A stretch of DNA of 64,000 nucleotides from Trochalopteron elliotii (lineage: Eukaryota > Chordata > Aves > Passeriformes > Leiothrichidae): positions 630,644 to 694,643 of the forward strand of contig JANPWX010000544.1 in NCBI GenBank assembly GCA_024734555.1. The letters run 5' to 3'. The notes below the pieces were generated by a model. It saw nothing but the letters and a program-made list of their open reading frames with translations. It did not search any database and was not told the DNA's origin. Positions 1-13,200 of the stretch are shown piece by piece. The position numbers and the translations under genes are program-made. Each line of letters starts with the position of its first letter. Position 1 is the stretch's first letter.

Positions 1-468
1 TGCCCTGACTTTGGGTTCTGATGCCAGTGATGTGAACACCAGGCCCTTCACAGAACAGGGTATGTTAGGGAGCACACCCCATCACACGTGGCAAAATAAA
101 CTGTGGGTGACATGCCTGAGGTGCCTGAGAGCTTCTCTGGGCTTGAAAAGTATTCAGGACTCTCACTGGGATTCTCAGCAGCAGCATTTTCTCCATCCCA
201 CAGTCCCATCCCAATGACCTGGCAAACTGGAGATTGTTCCACTGCCTTTCTGGGCAAGCAGCTTTTCCTACCTGCACTTCTGTTTGCTCCTCTCATCTGG
301 TTTTAGGGTGTGTGGCACCACTGGTGCCTGCAAGCAAGCACAACTTGCTCTTGGCTGCTGTGACAGGAACCTGTTCTGTTCCTAGAATTCATTTTTTTTG
401 CTTCTCCCTATTTGCAATGAATTTCACTGCACAGCTCTCCTCTTCAATGTCAGCACTCTTCTTTCCAG
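1..468. other. non-coding flank upstream of exon-like block
   Basis: No gene or repeat was recognised. The last ~30 bases are pyrimidine-rich and end in TTCTTTCCAG, a good splice-acceptor context for the exon-like block that follows. Open frames here lack domain-like content. Confidence 0.4.
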
Positions 469-645
469 ATACAGAAAATCAGATCAAGTGCCTGATTAAA
501 AAGCAGATACAAAGGGCTAAACCCAGCTTGTATAACAAGCAACTGGCAGAGATATTAAATGAAGACCTGGGGATTTTTTCCCCTTACTCTTTCAATGGGC
601 CTTGGCATAATGACCATGCACAGCTTCATCATTTCAAGCTCCATG
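469..645 (+). CDS. candidate internal protein-coding exon, unidentified product
   Basis: This 177-base block is open in one frame and bounded by splice-like signals: a pyrimidine tract ending TTTCCAG just before it and a CATG/GTTAGT donor-like site at its end. Both junctions fall after the first base of a codon (phase 1-1), so the exon is symmetric and could be skipped without a frameshift. The 58 complete codons encode a mostly hydrophilic peptide. It has a Lys/Gln-rich, probably helical first half (includes KCLIKKQIQRAKPSLYNKQL) and a His/Phe/Pro-rich second half (includes FSPYSFNGPWHNDHAQLHHF). Composition looks more protein-like than the other open frames in the window. I do not recognise the family, and no partner exon of the same gene was found. 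The frame stays open upstream to an ATG at 234, but the acceptor argues against using that start. It could be a chance frame or a pseudoexon. Confidence 0.3.
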
Positions 646-1771
646 GTTAGTTTTACACATTTCCTTGTTCATGTAATTAGCTGTTAGCATTCTTGAGCAT
701 TGTCCATTAAATTTTATTACCCACAATCTAGTTTTCACAGAAGAACAGCAAAAATTACTGCAGAAATAATATCCATGGAAGCCATGTTACATGCATCATC
801 ACAAGGGAAAACTGGGACTTTCCTCAAGTTCTGAGCTGTTCCTAGACAGACTGCACGATTGATTAAAATACTGAGTCTGATCTTGCTTCTGTCACAAATC
901 TAAAATTAATTCTTTGACTCTTTAGGATTATCCCTGCTAGCTTAATTACATACAGGACTTAATTTGGATTCACCAAAAGTATTCAAATTTCCTCAAAACC
1001 TAATTTTTCTGGTCGTTTTCTGTAACTTTACCAAAGAAATGGGTTTGTATTTAGTAGCTAGTTACCTCTATATGCATGAAAAAAACCAAACCAAAACTAA
1101 TTTTTTACTCTGATGAACTAAGGTCAAATTCTTCTCAGTGCACTGAGGTTGTATTCCCTGGGTCCTGTGTTTTGAAGTGCCATGAGGGACCTGTTTTTTT
1201 GTTTAGTGTTGCAGTACTTGCAGCCTGTCTAAATTTCCTCAGCCTCTTCAGCCTGTTTCTCTGAGATTCCCATCCTCTGCTCATTAATTACCTTTGCCAG
1301 CACAGTTCTCCAGTGGGGAGCCAGATTCAGCACCCACTTTCCTGTCCTCTCTCTTAGCTAGATCTCACTGCCAGTGACAACCTCCTTTCAATTCTATCTT
1401 AAATGCATCAGGCCAAATTTTCTGTTTGCTTCCTTCACCTGCCTTTGGCCCAGGTCTGACTCCTTCCTCCCAGAACTGCAGCTCAGCCCCACCTTTACTG
1501 ATTTCTGATTAAAACACAGTGGAGTGGGTTTTCCCAGCAGCAAGCACCTCTGAGAAGCACAAACACTGCTCTCCTGGGCAGCCCCTGCAGCCAGGCTCTG
1601 CAGAACAAAGTCAAACAGCCACGTTCTCCCCAGCTTTCTCACAGGCAAGGATGGAAAACTACAGAAATCAGCCATGCCCTGATTTTGGGTAGTGCTAAGT
1701 CAGCTGTTCACCTCTCTGCCTCTATCTGTGTGAGCACAAGTATTTTTTTTCTCCCCACAGTGAGCCAGGGA

Positions 1772-1791
1772 TGCTGCTGCTGCTGCTGCTG
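1772..1791. repeat. short (CTG)n trinucleotide repeat
   Basis: About six to seven uninterrupted GCT/CTG units follow a pyrimidine tract ending in CCCCACAG. It is too short to be classed as expanded. Confidence 0.7.
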
Positions 1792-3689
1792 CCACTGCTC
1801 ATCCCACAGGGCAAGGAACTCATCTTTTGTCAGCCCCTCTCCTTACAAGAGGGGGTGTTCCAGCTGGAGAGGGAATTGGTGCAGCTCTTAAATGTCTCAG
1901 TTCAATCCTTGTGCACTGAGGAATTTCTCCTAAAAGACATACTCAAGAGTCTCCTGCAATTAACTCTTTCCATGTCAGCCTAGAAAGGATCCCCTATGGA
2001 TAAAGCCAAACATTTTGTGTTTGTCAGTGAATTGCTACTTGAACTCACCAATTTGCTTTTTCCCCCCACTGGTTTCCCCTGGATTTCCATGATGAAGAGG
2101 AGGAGGGCTGGAAGCCACAAGGGCTCTACCCATATGATCATGGTGACTACAGCTCTTCCCTCTGTTCTGCTTTTGCTCCAAGCTCTACCTTAAAATAATT
2201 AAAGGTGCTGCTTGCTGCTGACCCTGGGAGCTGCTGTGCATCCCACCCTGCACCAGTCACTGCTACATTTGTCCCCCCAATCCTGCTTGTCTTCAGCTCC
2301 TGCTGGGAGGATGGCACTGCAGTCCTTGTCCCAGCCCCAAGGCCAGGCCTTGAGGCTCCAAGAGCCATTTATTCACACTGTGAAATCTGGAGGGATTCCA
2401 ACTTGCAGATGCTTCCCTACCTCAAGTCTTTATTTTTCTTCCTGGTGCTCTGGATTTTATTTCATCCCCATGGTGTCTCTGAACAGTCCACCCTCGCTCA
2501 GTCATGGATGATTTATTTTCCTGAGCAAAATCAAAATATTTTGCTAAGGGTATATTCTGCGCCTCAAAACTGGTTTTGGTGAGATTTTTTTTTTTTAATA
2601 TGAGGATCATTAGCCAGTTCCCCTTTATTTGTACTTTGAGTTTTCTGTGGTGCTTTTAATGACAGCAAGCACTCAAACTCACTCTGAATGTGCTGGATCA
2701 GGGGAAGCAAACAGTGTCCCACTTGTGAGATGCCCTCTGAAGCCAAAAAAACCTGCTCAGCAAATCATCCTGCCAGTCCCAAACCCCTGCTGACTTAGCC
2801 AAGAAACCATGGATCACCTTCCAGGGGAGCTACAGGAGTGAGGGGCCTGGGTGAAAGAAGCTGGACTCCTCCAAGAATTCCCCTGTATTTCAGGAGAGCT
2901 CCTGAGGCCTTAACAGGACAGTCTGGACTGTCACACTGTGACTGACAACAAATGTCACTTGGCTGACATTGCAGGTGGGAAAAACAATCAAATTCTATCC
3001 GTATGTTTCCCAAATTTCTTTCTGGACTTCACCTTTCTATGCAAGAAAATGAGGGGCAGGGACAGCTCTGGGGATGCTGCACTTGTGCCAAAGATGCCAC
3101 AGCCTGATCTACTCACAAGCACACACCAACACTGCACCAGGTAATGCCACAGGAGTGAGGGCAAAACTGCCAAGAAGTGCTCAGCATAACTCTAGAACAT
3201 CCTCCTTAAAGCCTGGAAAAGGTGACACCATTTAAACAGACACACAGACACACACCCCACCCCTCCCAGGGGAAAAAAAATCCAGATTGTCCACTCTGGT
3301 TTGTGCAGTGTTAGACACAGCACTGAGCATGGAGCAGCTCCCAGAGCTGTCCCTGTCCCTGGGGCTGGCTCAGAGCAGCAGTGACATCTCTGTTGCAGTG
3401 CAGCAGCAGGTTTGCACTTGCATAAGCTGATAAATGCCAACTCAAGGTGACTCCACTCCATGGGCTGCATTAGCATTGGGCTGCAAATCCTGAAAGCAAA
3501 GCCTCAGCCAGCAACACCAGCAACTGCAGCCCTGCAACCAAAAAAGTCACAGGGAAAACCCTCCCTCCTCACATATGGGATGCAGGACAACACCTCAGGG
3601 AGTGTTTGCAGCCTGCTGGGCTCAGGGCAGAGGCACTGAGCCCACCCAAGGAAGGAGGGATGAATATTGCCTGTTAGAGACACCTCCTA

Positions 3690-3930
3690 CACGATATTAT
3701 TACTTTCCATTAAACTGAAAAAAAATACCCATGTTCTGGAAACACTGTCTCATTGTAACACCTGCATGATTGGATGAATAAATCTGTTTTAATTAACTGC
3801 CTTTTTTATAGTAGGCTGTAACAAAATATTGTGAGAAAGCGAGAGGCTTATAGTTGGCTTTGAGATTTCAAATAACCCTCTCCTAATTAAATCTGTATAT
3901 ATTTATATGTCATCCTGGAGCACAAAAGCA
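3690..3930. promoter_or_regulatory. candidate conserved non-coding element (AT-rich, homeodomain-type cores)
   Basis: This AT-rich unique stretch has several TAATTA/TTAATTAA cores, TGATTGG and a GCTTATAG-type motif, with no repeat character. Such composition is typical of vertebrate developmental enhancers, but there is no alignment here to show conservation. Confidence 0.2.
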
Positions 3931-4671
3931 CTTAGACCAATCCATTTGTTTAACTTCCTTTCCTGTTTTCTTTCCTAGTGTTAGTTATTAATTTACTATG
4001 CTCTTCCTTCACTTTGCTTCAGCTAAAGCAGAGCCAAATTGTTTCAAATGCATTTTGTGCACTCTGAATTTCACTCTGCTCATGCAGATCCACTTGTCTT
4101 GCAGACTCCTGTAACATAACTCCTAATTGCAAAAACTGACAAGAGAAGTCACTATCCTGGACTCCTTCCTGCTTTGTTGCACTTGTGATGCCATTGACTA
4201 GACTCTCCAGGCTAAAACTCTCCTCCAGCTCAGCAGGGAAGGTGTTGCAGAGCTTTGGGAGCACATCAAAGCACCTCTGAGCACTGCTGCCCGTTTCATG
4301 TCCCACCAGTGTGGGTCTGTCACATGCTGCCACTGAACTGGTTCACTTCTCAGCCCCAGAGCCTGCTGAGATTTAAGTCTATTGTCACTCACACTTTTGT
4401 GCTCTATCCCCCCTCCTCAGCACCCCAAAAAAGAGGAGAAGAGAACAATGAGGAGTATGTCTCTACCCATGTGCTGTGCTGGGCTTGGGTGTGGGCTGCC
4501 TTAGGAGGAGCTTCAGAACCCAGTAAAGCACAAATATGGACCAAAACAGGACCATCTCCTGGTGCCTTACACATCTCTGGGCAGAAATAGGGTGTGGGGC
4601 AGCAGGAAACACTGGGGGGGCTCTGCAAAGGCTGTTTTGACATTACCCTGGAGGGTGAAGATGCTGGGGGG

Positions 4672-4825
4672 ATGCTTCACCCTGAATTTTGGTGCTATCA
4701 CATAGCATGCCCCAAGAAAGAATGAAAACAAACTCTTCACAGGACAGTGAGAACATCTGAAATAAAACATTGTTCTTCATGCCCAGATCTAAATCATGCT
4801 AAAGTCAGGGGGAATTTTTTCATTT
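4672..4825 (+). repeat. direct repeat copy 1 (~154 bp)
   Basis: This segment begins ATGCTTCACCCTGAATTTTG and ends in GGGGGAATTTTTTCATTT. It recurs in the same orientation at 7144-7297 with about 8 substitutions and no indels (about 95% identity). It contains an AATAAA hexamer at 4761-4766. The flanks of the two copies differ, and no target-site duplication is visible. It may be a segmental duplication or two copies of an unrecognised dispersed repeat. Confidence 0.85.
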
Positions 4826-7143
4826 TTTCCCCCATGGAAGGGGAAGATGCTCAGGTCGTGGACCGTTCCTGGGCTGTAACAAACACAAACAGGATTCACT
4901 CTTGCCACAACCACACACTGCTGGGTTTTCATATTTCCTTTGAACTAAAGCTGTGCTTTTCTGCCCCATAAGGTCTCCCCAGCTGCCCAGACATGAAAGG
5001 CACTGTCAGCAGTGCTCCAAACACATCCTGGCTGGTCTGATGCCAGCAGATGACTGGGTTTCCACCAGGAACAGCCCATTCCTTTGTAGCATCCATCAGC
5101 TCTCAGGGATTCAAGCACTCATCCAAAGTGCAGTCGTGCTCCAAACAGCTACAAAAAGAGAAATGCTCCAACCAAAAAACCTGATATTCAAACACTCCTC
5201 ATGTCTCCAGCACCTCCACTGCACTGAGGAGATCCATCTGGGACAGGAAAATCCTGCAGTCTGAGGAGGCTGTTTCCAGAGTTCATTTTTCAGGTGCAGG
5301 ACGTTCTCTTTAGCAGCAGCTCTTGATAATGATAATTGATCCACATGGATTAAAAAAGAGTGTTGGATGAAAAACATTAGATTGGAACCAGAGGGTTCCA
5401 AACCAAGATAAAAAAAGAATTTAAATGAGGCATGAGCAGGTCTACTTGTGTGTTAATTTGGAAACAAACCAGTGCTTTTGAGCAGCATCAGTTTTCCATG
5501 ATACTTATAAATTATCTTCCCTATAAAAGACTTCGCTTCCACTGAAAAACTGCCCATACTCTTCACTTTTCATTTCTGAAGTCTCAATCCTTTATGACTT
5601 GATTCCCCATTTAGTACTCACAAAGGAATATTCGGTGTGCTGAGATTTTAAAAGATGAATAGAACGGGAATCCATCCATCACACAGTCCACACAGCAGGA
5701 CGGTGCCCCTCATGTATCCACATTTTTAGTAGCACACTGCTCGTTTGCTTCTGAGCTAATAAACTGAACTCAGTGACAGCTTTGTGTGGCACAGCCTCAA
5801 GGAAGGAAGAAACCTGGCTTGGACTTCTCAATCTTGCCTGATCAGGGGTGTGCTGCTGTGCTTCTCTTTCCTTGCCTGTAAAATGGGTGGAAATGCTGCT
5901 AATCTATCCTAACTCCACGCTAAGAGGCTCAATCCATAAAGCTGATTTAAGCTGCAATATGGGCACAGTAATAATGCCATTAACATACTTCAGATTTCCC
6001 GGAAGTGAACAAGAACTGAAAGCCTAATTTGATTTTTTTTTTCAAGCATTTTCTTCATAATGCTTCAATATTTAAGCACAGGAACACGCTCTGGACCAGG
6101 ACTCAGTGCTGTGTGGATGCTCTCCCTGCATGTCCCAGGTATTTCCCACTCAAGCCTGGTGATCCCTTGGAAAGGGAGGAAAAGCCACCCTGAATGTGTA
6201 ACAGCTCTCACCTCGCCAGTATGACCAGAGGACATTTGAAAAGGCTCTCAGGCTCAAGCATCAGTGTCTGGATCAAGCAGAACCTCATCCTGTGGCAGCC
6301 CAAAATCTCCTACAGGCATCACGGAAAATGAGAGACCAATCTACGAGCAGGCAAAAGCATGTCTGGCCAAACATCCAGGAACAGCAGAGCCATTTGTAGA
6401 ACCTGGATCAGGGTCTGGGATGGCCACTGGCAAGGAAAAAACCCCGTTTAACAATGTTGGTGCTGTGAATAATCCGACAGCAGAGACTGGACAAGTGTTT
6501 GTGGTCATATCCTGGTTTAAATGTTGGAACAATCAGGCACAGGATCCTCTCACAGCCTCAGTGCTCCAAGTTTGGCAGATAAAGGACTTCAGCCAAGCAG
6601 AATCACCAGATTAAAGGACTCTGAGAGGGGCTCTGCAGCAGGACTGCAGGAATCACACCTCTGTGAGTCTGAGCACCTCCTTAGTTTCCTCCAGCTCAGC
6701 TTTCAACTTTCATGTTGAAGAACTCCACACAACACAACTCAGCCTGTCACAGCAAAAAACAACATACAGCTTTCACCTCCATCTGTAACTCCCTGCTTCT
6801 GAGGGCTGAGCCTCAACTCCTGCCCAAACTTCTTGGCTGAGTCAGCCCCCATTCTGGGAGGGACAGAAGGAAGAGGTCACTGGCACAAATCAGCTGTCCC
6901 TGCTCCACACACACACCTCTGGTCATTGAGGGGAAGCTCTGAATGCAGAAGCAGCAAAAAAAAACCAGCTCTGATGCTAAAAAAGCAAACCCACAGAACA
7001 GTCCTGAGCTGGCCTGCTCTGCACAGGTCACTGACACAGGAGGGGAAGCCTTGTTTCCAGCTGGTTTTTGCAGGAGAGAAAGATTAATCCCAAAATATAT
7101 GGGAATGTCATGGCAGCAACATCTCTCTTTCATTACACCCCAA
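4826..7143. other. unique sequence between direct repeats
   Basis: This 2.3-kb interval has no gag/pol-like frame, primer-binding site or polypurine tract that would make the flanking repeats LTRs. The frame at 6264-6614 is open but without recognisable domains. The element at 6711-6742 resembles one at 10580-10612. Confidence 0.45.
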
Positions 7144-7297
7144 ATGCTTCACCCTGAATTTTGGTGCTATCACATAGCATGCCCTAAGAAAGAACAAAAA
7201 TAAACTCTTCAGAGGACAGTGAGAGCATCTGAAATAAAACATTGTTCTCCATGCCCAGATCTAAATCTTGCTAAAGTCAGGGGGAATTTTTTCATTT
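7144..7297 (+). repeat. direct repeat copy 2 (~154 bp)
   Basis: This is the second copy of the segment at 4672-4825, in the same orientation and about 95% identical. It carries the same AATAAA hexamer at 7233-7238. Most differences are transitions (C/T, G/A), consistent with point decay after a fairly recent copying event. Confidence 0.85.
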
Positions 7298-10200
7298 CCC
7301 CCTGCTGCTCCTGTGCTCACAGAAGGGCCTTTCAGTTTTCACCAACAATTCAGCCCATAGCCAGCCCCAGGACCGGTGAGAGAGAAGAGGCTGACTAGAG
7401 CCACAGTTCCCTTCACCCTGGCAAGAACTGGAAATTCTGAGAATTCAACTCAGCCTTGGACTGGAAATGTCCCCGAGCAGGGACCAGGCAGAGCTAAGAA
7501 CTCTGACAAATATGATCTTTATTCCCTACAGGAAGACCAGTGCTGGTGGCCTGAATCCCAGCCTTTCCTTGTCTTTCCCCAGCTCTCTGCTGAGAGATTT
7601 AACTACCAGGCTCTAGGATTCTCTAGCTGCTCCTCTTTGCCTAAATAATTAAAAACTTTGGGAGCTTGCTGACTGCTATGCTTGAAGACTGGAGTAACAT
7701 ACCAGGAATCTGTAAGATTTTTGTAGGATGAAACCACCTATTTTTTGTTCCATTCATGAGTACATCCCAATCTTTGGCAAAATCAAAAGACAACCCAGAA
7801 AGATCCTGCTCATTTTTGCGTTCCCTGACCCACTCCATAGGTGTATGGCCAGTGCAGATGAACTATTTTTGACTGGAGATGGTCCAGAAATCCTTGAATG
7901 TAAAACCACTTCTAAAACACCTCTTCCTTTCATCTACTGCAGCATCCTGCATTTCTTTTCAGCCCAGCCCCTCTTCATCCTTTCTTCTCCCAAACTATTT
8001 CAGTCAGCCAGGGGTTCATGTGGCTCCTGTGGACAGCAATGGGTTTATTTTTGGGAGGGGTGCCCACCCCTCTCCATTCCACTTTGTGCCAGTAGCTGAA
8101 GTGATGGCTTGTTGACTGCTGATATTCCTACTCCTGTCTTTGACAGGCAAGGCTCCCACTCACCAGCTGCTCAGGCTGTTTGATTAGGTTACAGACAGGG
8201 AGCAGGGAAAGCTGCAGGAGATAATGTGGAAGTGGAGAAGCTCCGGGTGTGCGCAGGCGCGGCTGTGCAGGACCACAACAAACCTCTCCCAGCCCCAGGC
8301 TGAGCCCAGCTCTGAGCTCCTGGGCAGCCTGAGGGTGGGGGAGAAGGCAGGAGAGCTGGGAGGGTACCACTCCAAACCTGGCACCAGCTCAAGATCCACA
8401 GAAACCCATAGACAAGTGTCAGAACATTTGCCCTAACACCCCATAAACACAGAGCTCCAGGTTTAAACAAAGATGTGCATTTTAAGGCAGAAGTTTAGAC
8501 TTGGTTTAGACCTTAAATCTGGGAAGCCTGGAGCCCTTTTCCCAGCTACAGAGCATCTCCCTGCCCTGGTCTGGGTTCAGCTTGTGCCCCTTAAATCCAT
8601 GGCACAGGGGAGGGACTCGGGGTCTGTCTGGGACAGGGATGTGGCACCTCTCTCCTCTTGTGCATCCAGGCTGGCCATGGGGGATCAGCCAGGGCCTCAG
8701 AGGAGCTGCTCTCCCTGCTGAGGAAGCAGGAGGCTGCTGGAGCACAGGGCTGTGTCTGGGCAGCCCAGTTCCCTTCAGCAGCCCCTGGCCCCAGTCAGCT
8801 CCAGTATGGCCCTCAGGGACTCTCCCAAGAGGAAAGTTAGTTTTTGTCTTCTTGCTGAAGAAATTAGATATTGCAGCAGAAACAAACTTTTAAGATTCTT
8901 CAGAGGCTCAGTCTGCTCTTCCCCAGATGAGGATCCCCTGATGGTATTACACAGGACAGAAAGAGCTGGGAAAAGGATCTTCACTATAGCCCCTGCAGGG
9001 ACTTTGCATCTTTTTGTTCAAACATTCTCTGTGCTCTCCTGCCCTCTTCCATAGATCACATCTTACTTCCTTTGTCCACATAACCTCTTCTTTTTAGTTA
9101 GAAAATCCCTCTCTTGCAGCAGATGCTTCTCTTTGAATCAGCTTTCCCAGCAGCTCCTCAGGGAACAGCCCCCTGGCCATTCAGGCACTGACCACGTCCT
9201 TGCTTCCAGCTCAACCTCACAGGAGAAATGGGCCACAAGGCACTGACATCCTAGCATTCCTTATTCCTCTTGTTGCTATTATGAACAATTTTAGGGCATT
9301 AGGACAATTTTATAAACCTGGAGGTCTTTCCACTTGGAAAGTTTCAAATACCCAAATACACATAATACAGAGATTTCCATTAACTGCAGCTCCAGGCTAA
9401 GTGAGAGATCAGCACCTCCATTTCGTAATGCAGCACAAACCAGAATGAACAGGACACAAAGACTGAATGAGAGAGAGGAATTATTTCATCTTGTTGTCCC
9501 AGCCAGAGCCCTGAGCCCCAAATGGCTTCATCCTCTCACTGCTTTTGTCAGTAAGGCTTCACACAATGAAATTCTTGCAGCTTCCTATGTTAATCCATTA
9601 ATACCTGTGAGAGCAGGCTGAAATCTCTATCCTGGTTATCATTCTGGAGCCAAAATGCCCAGTAAACACTATTCCATAAGCTCTATCCTTCCCTCTCTGT
9701 TTTACTGGGCAGAAAGTGAACTGCTGTTTTAGCAAGCTGTGCATGCCAGAGCTGGGAGAACACAGGAATGGATTCAATCCATGCTCCTTCCACCCCAGGA
9801 TGCCATCTCTGGTGATGGGCAGCACTCTGGGTGCCTTTCTGCACCCTCCCTGCATCTGGCAACTCCAGGGAGCCAGAGGTTACACCCAGACCTTCATCTT
9901 TCCTGTCCTCTCTCTGTGCCTTGTGAACTCGCCTCGTGTTTTTCAACCTGCTTATGCTTTTGCCCTCCACAGTATCCTGTGGTAATGAGCATTACAATTT
10001 AATTAGCAGACATGATAGGGAACCTATCTGACTCTATTCAGGTGCTTAAGCCAGTCTTGCCCAAACAGTGAATCAGATTGCTCTCTAAGGATGAAAAAAG
10101 GGATGCAGGACACGTGAGAGGGTCCAGGAAATTGCTTCAGTTCTCACTGGAACATGTTCACTGCACGTGAAGAGGGAGAGAGAGGGAGAGAAGGGAGAAG

Positions 10201-13200
10201 GGAATAAGGACAAAGCAGCTTCCTGGCTTGAATCCAGAGACTGAGCTGAGAATAAATAATAATACGAGTCTAACGAGCTAACACCCATCATTCCCATGAG
10301 CAGAGACCATCCTGCTGCTTAAGTCAAGTCTCCTGTCACGGTGACCAACACCACATAAAACCTGATGTGCCCTAAGTAAAATAAAAAATGGAGAAAATGA
10401 GGGCCCAAGTCTACTTGGTACTCATATGCAGGGAGAAATAGTCCTGGTGTCTCCAGTTCCTCCCTTCCCAGCCATCACCTCCCAGAAAACACTGCAGGGA
10501 TGCCATACCTACAGCCACACTCCACTTAGGGACTACTCACTGCTTTCCAAGGCAAGAAACCTCGGGAAGAGCACAACTTTTGTGCTGAAGAACTCCACAC
10601 AACAACACAGCAGCCTCTTTACCATGATGATAACAGCCAGAACACAAGGCAGGTTATCCAGCAGGGAGGCAGAGCTGCAGGGAACTGATCCTCATGCAGC
10701 AGCAGGAGGGGACCAGCCCCAGCTCTCCTCGTTTCAACTCTGGATGCTAGCACAATTCTTGCTTCCCCAAGAGGGAACTTAACCTAACTTACCCTGAAAA
10801 CACACTGAAGCGGAATGGCTCAGAGAGCTGAGAGGAACAACAGCCCTGCCCCAGCTCTGCAGCCACTGCAGCTCCCTCACACAGGGACAGCTCCATCCTC
10901 CCCTGAGCTCTGACTGCACTGGGCCTGGGCATCCAAGAGGAGTTTGCTGGCAAGGTGCTCTGTCGCAGTGATTTGTGCTTACTGGCCGTCTCCCTTGGCA
11001 GGAAGATCAACTGAGAGCAGCCTTTGCCTTGCCCTGATTTAGTGCTGGTCTAGCTAAGAAACCCATAGCTGTTTAAAAGCCACTGACCTGCTCTGGTACT
11101 TCTTGATCTGAACCACACACTGGGTCTGGACCCTTCTGCAGTTATCCGTACCAACTCCACATTGCTCACCAGGATTTCACCTTCAGAAACTTTCAGGAAT
11201 CATTTGCTAGCTCGTGCTATTTTTTTCCCCCCCGAATTGGACATTGTAGAGACTAACATCCATCCCTGGCAGCACTCTGTCTCTCTGGGACATCACCCTG
11301 TCCCTCTGGGACACTTTCAGCTCTCACTCTCTGAAATGTGCCAAATGCAGGTGCTGATATGAACCTGCCCCCATTTGTACCAGGCTGTCAGAACTCTGTT
11401 TGTGTGCAATACCTGCATTTAGGCTCTCACTCCATACAGGTGCCTCTCATTTCCAGACATAAAAGACTCTGGCAAATCCTGACCTCAGTTTTTGATGGCT
11501 GCACCCGCTGCTGAACTTGGTGATCCTTGCTAAACATGACTTTATGAATGTCTCATCCTGCAGGTTGGCTTTTTTCTGCTCTTCTCATGTTTTCCTTTCT
11601 CCGTCTCTAGCCAGAAATGATTTACATGTTTGTTTACTCTGAGCTACACTCATCTGAGTCATTCAGCAACCCTCTACCCACAATCACATTACAGCAAATT
11701 TGGAACTGGAGTCTCAGGGAGTGAATATTATGCTGTTGTCAAGATGAGAGTGGGGGGCCATATTCTGCCACTGGGTTTCAGGAAAAGCTGACTTTTGCAA
11801 GCATGTCAAAATCCAACAGCCTCATAATCCCCTGTGCTCTGCATTTCTTCGTAAAGAAGGAGAAAATCCAGGCAAATAAATTACTCTATATTTACACCAG
11901 TTACAGTGTAACAATTAGTAGGATTTGGCTCATTTCGTACAAATTATACTACTGTACTAGTAGGAATAATCTATTCTGTTTCAAACTAATTTTAGCCACC
12001 CTTGACTGCTCTTCCATCTGTTGCAGAAAAAAAAATTATTTGCACATAGCTATTGTGAATTTTCTTCTCCAAGGTATGTTTTCAAGAACTACATCTCTCA
12101 AAAAACAACGTAATCATATTCTTAGCAAGACTCATAGCTCAGCTGACAGTACCTTGTCTATTAACTCCACAACATGAAAAGACCTCAAAATTGACATTCT
12201 AAAGATTTTTTTAAGGCTGCCTGAAATAAATCTTTACAGAAAGCAAGCTGATCAAAGAATTTCTGAGCTTTGCATTACCTTTAATGCAATTCTAGAAGCT
12301 ATTCAGAGATTCTACCAAAGCAGAAAGAGGTTATGAAAAGTAACAACACCTTTTAAAAAACATATTACAAAACCAATGAGATTTCAATACACTACAGTGA
12401 AAGCGATGCACATTAAAATAGAAATCATTCTCTCAGAAGCCCAGTAATAAAAATAAGGAATTCTGTTAATGTTCTATGCACTTGCAAGGTATATTAAGAC
12501 TGATCAGAGGTTAGTCTCAAGCTCAAGTCCTTTTCCACCAAGTTTCTCTTCACTGTTTACAAGAAAAAAAAACAAAACTAAACCAAACCCAGCACCTTGA
12601 CCTTCTTCTTCACTTTTAATTCTAGAAATGTGCTCTGTAGCAGTATCTGAGGTACAGTTCTTGCCTAGGAAGACTTGCACCTAGCTGACAGTGTATTGAT
12701 CTCTGCTATTCCTGAGAATAAAAGTACAACCAGATGGAACAGCAAAGCCCCACCACAGAGAGCAGGGGGCTCACAGAGGGCCAGGGGGTGTCCTGGTCAG
12801 GGGAAGAACTTTCGTGTCCTCATCCACTGAAGGGTGTGGGGCTGAAGCATTTCTTCAGCTGATAATTACTGCCGAGTTCCCAGCAGGGAAACTGGGAGTG
12901 AATACTCATGGCCCGAACAGGAGTGACACATCTGATAACACCCAAGTGGGGGGTGCTTTTCTGCCTTTTCTCCAGAAACAACACTAGACTTCTTTACGAG
13001 GGAGTATTAGTCAAAATCCCAGCTCCTTTAGTCTCCTTTGGAGCTCCCTGAACAGAAAATTTGGCTATTAGGCATTAGGCTACAAGTTCCAATCAACTGC
13101 CTAAAGATACCTCTTTAACTTCTGAAAAGCATTTTTAAAGCAGCAATAGGGTAATTTGCATTTACACAGTACCTGCCTGGCTGAAAAGTGTTCTCAAGGG

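Larger units (their letters stand above)
646..4671. other. unique non-coding sequence
   Basis: No gene was recognised. It contains a short (CTG)n run at about 1772-1791, a CA/GACA-rich patch at 3237-3257 and an AT-rich stretch at 3690-3930 listed separately. The minus-strand open frame at 4019-4333 has no domain or splice support. Confidence 0.4.

Noticed and set aside
4019..4333. 104-codon minus-strand frame with protein-like stretch
   Set aside because: Composition is somewhat protein-like, but no family was recognised and no convincing splice sites bound it. Left as unsupported.
4672..7297. LTR pair of a 2.6-kb retroelement
   Set aside because: Repeats lack matching outer flanks, and the interior shows no primer-binding site, polypurine tract or retroviral frame.
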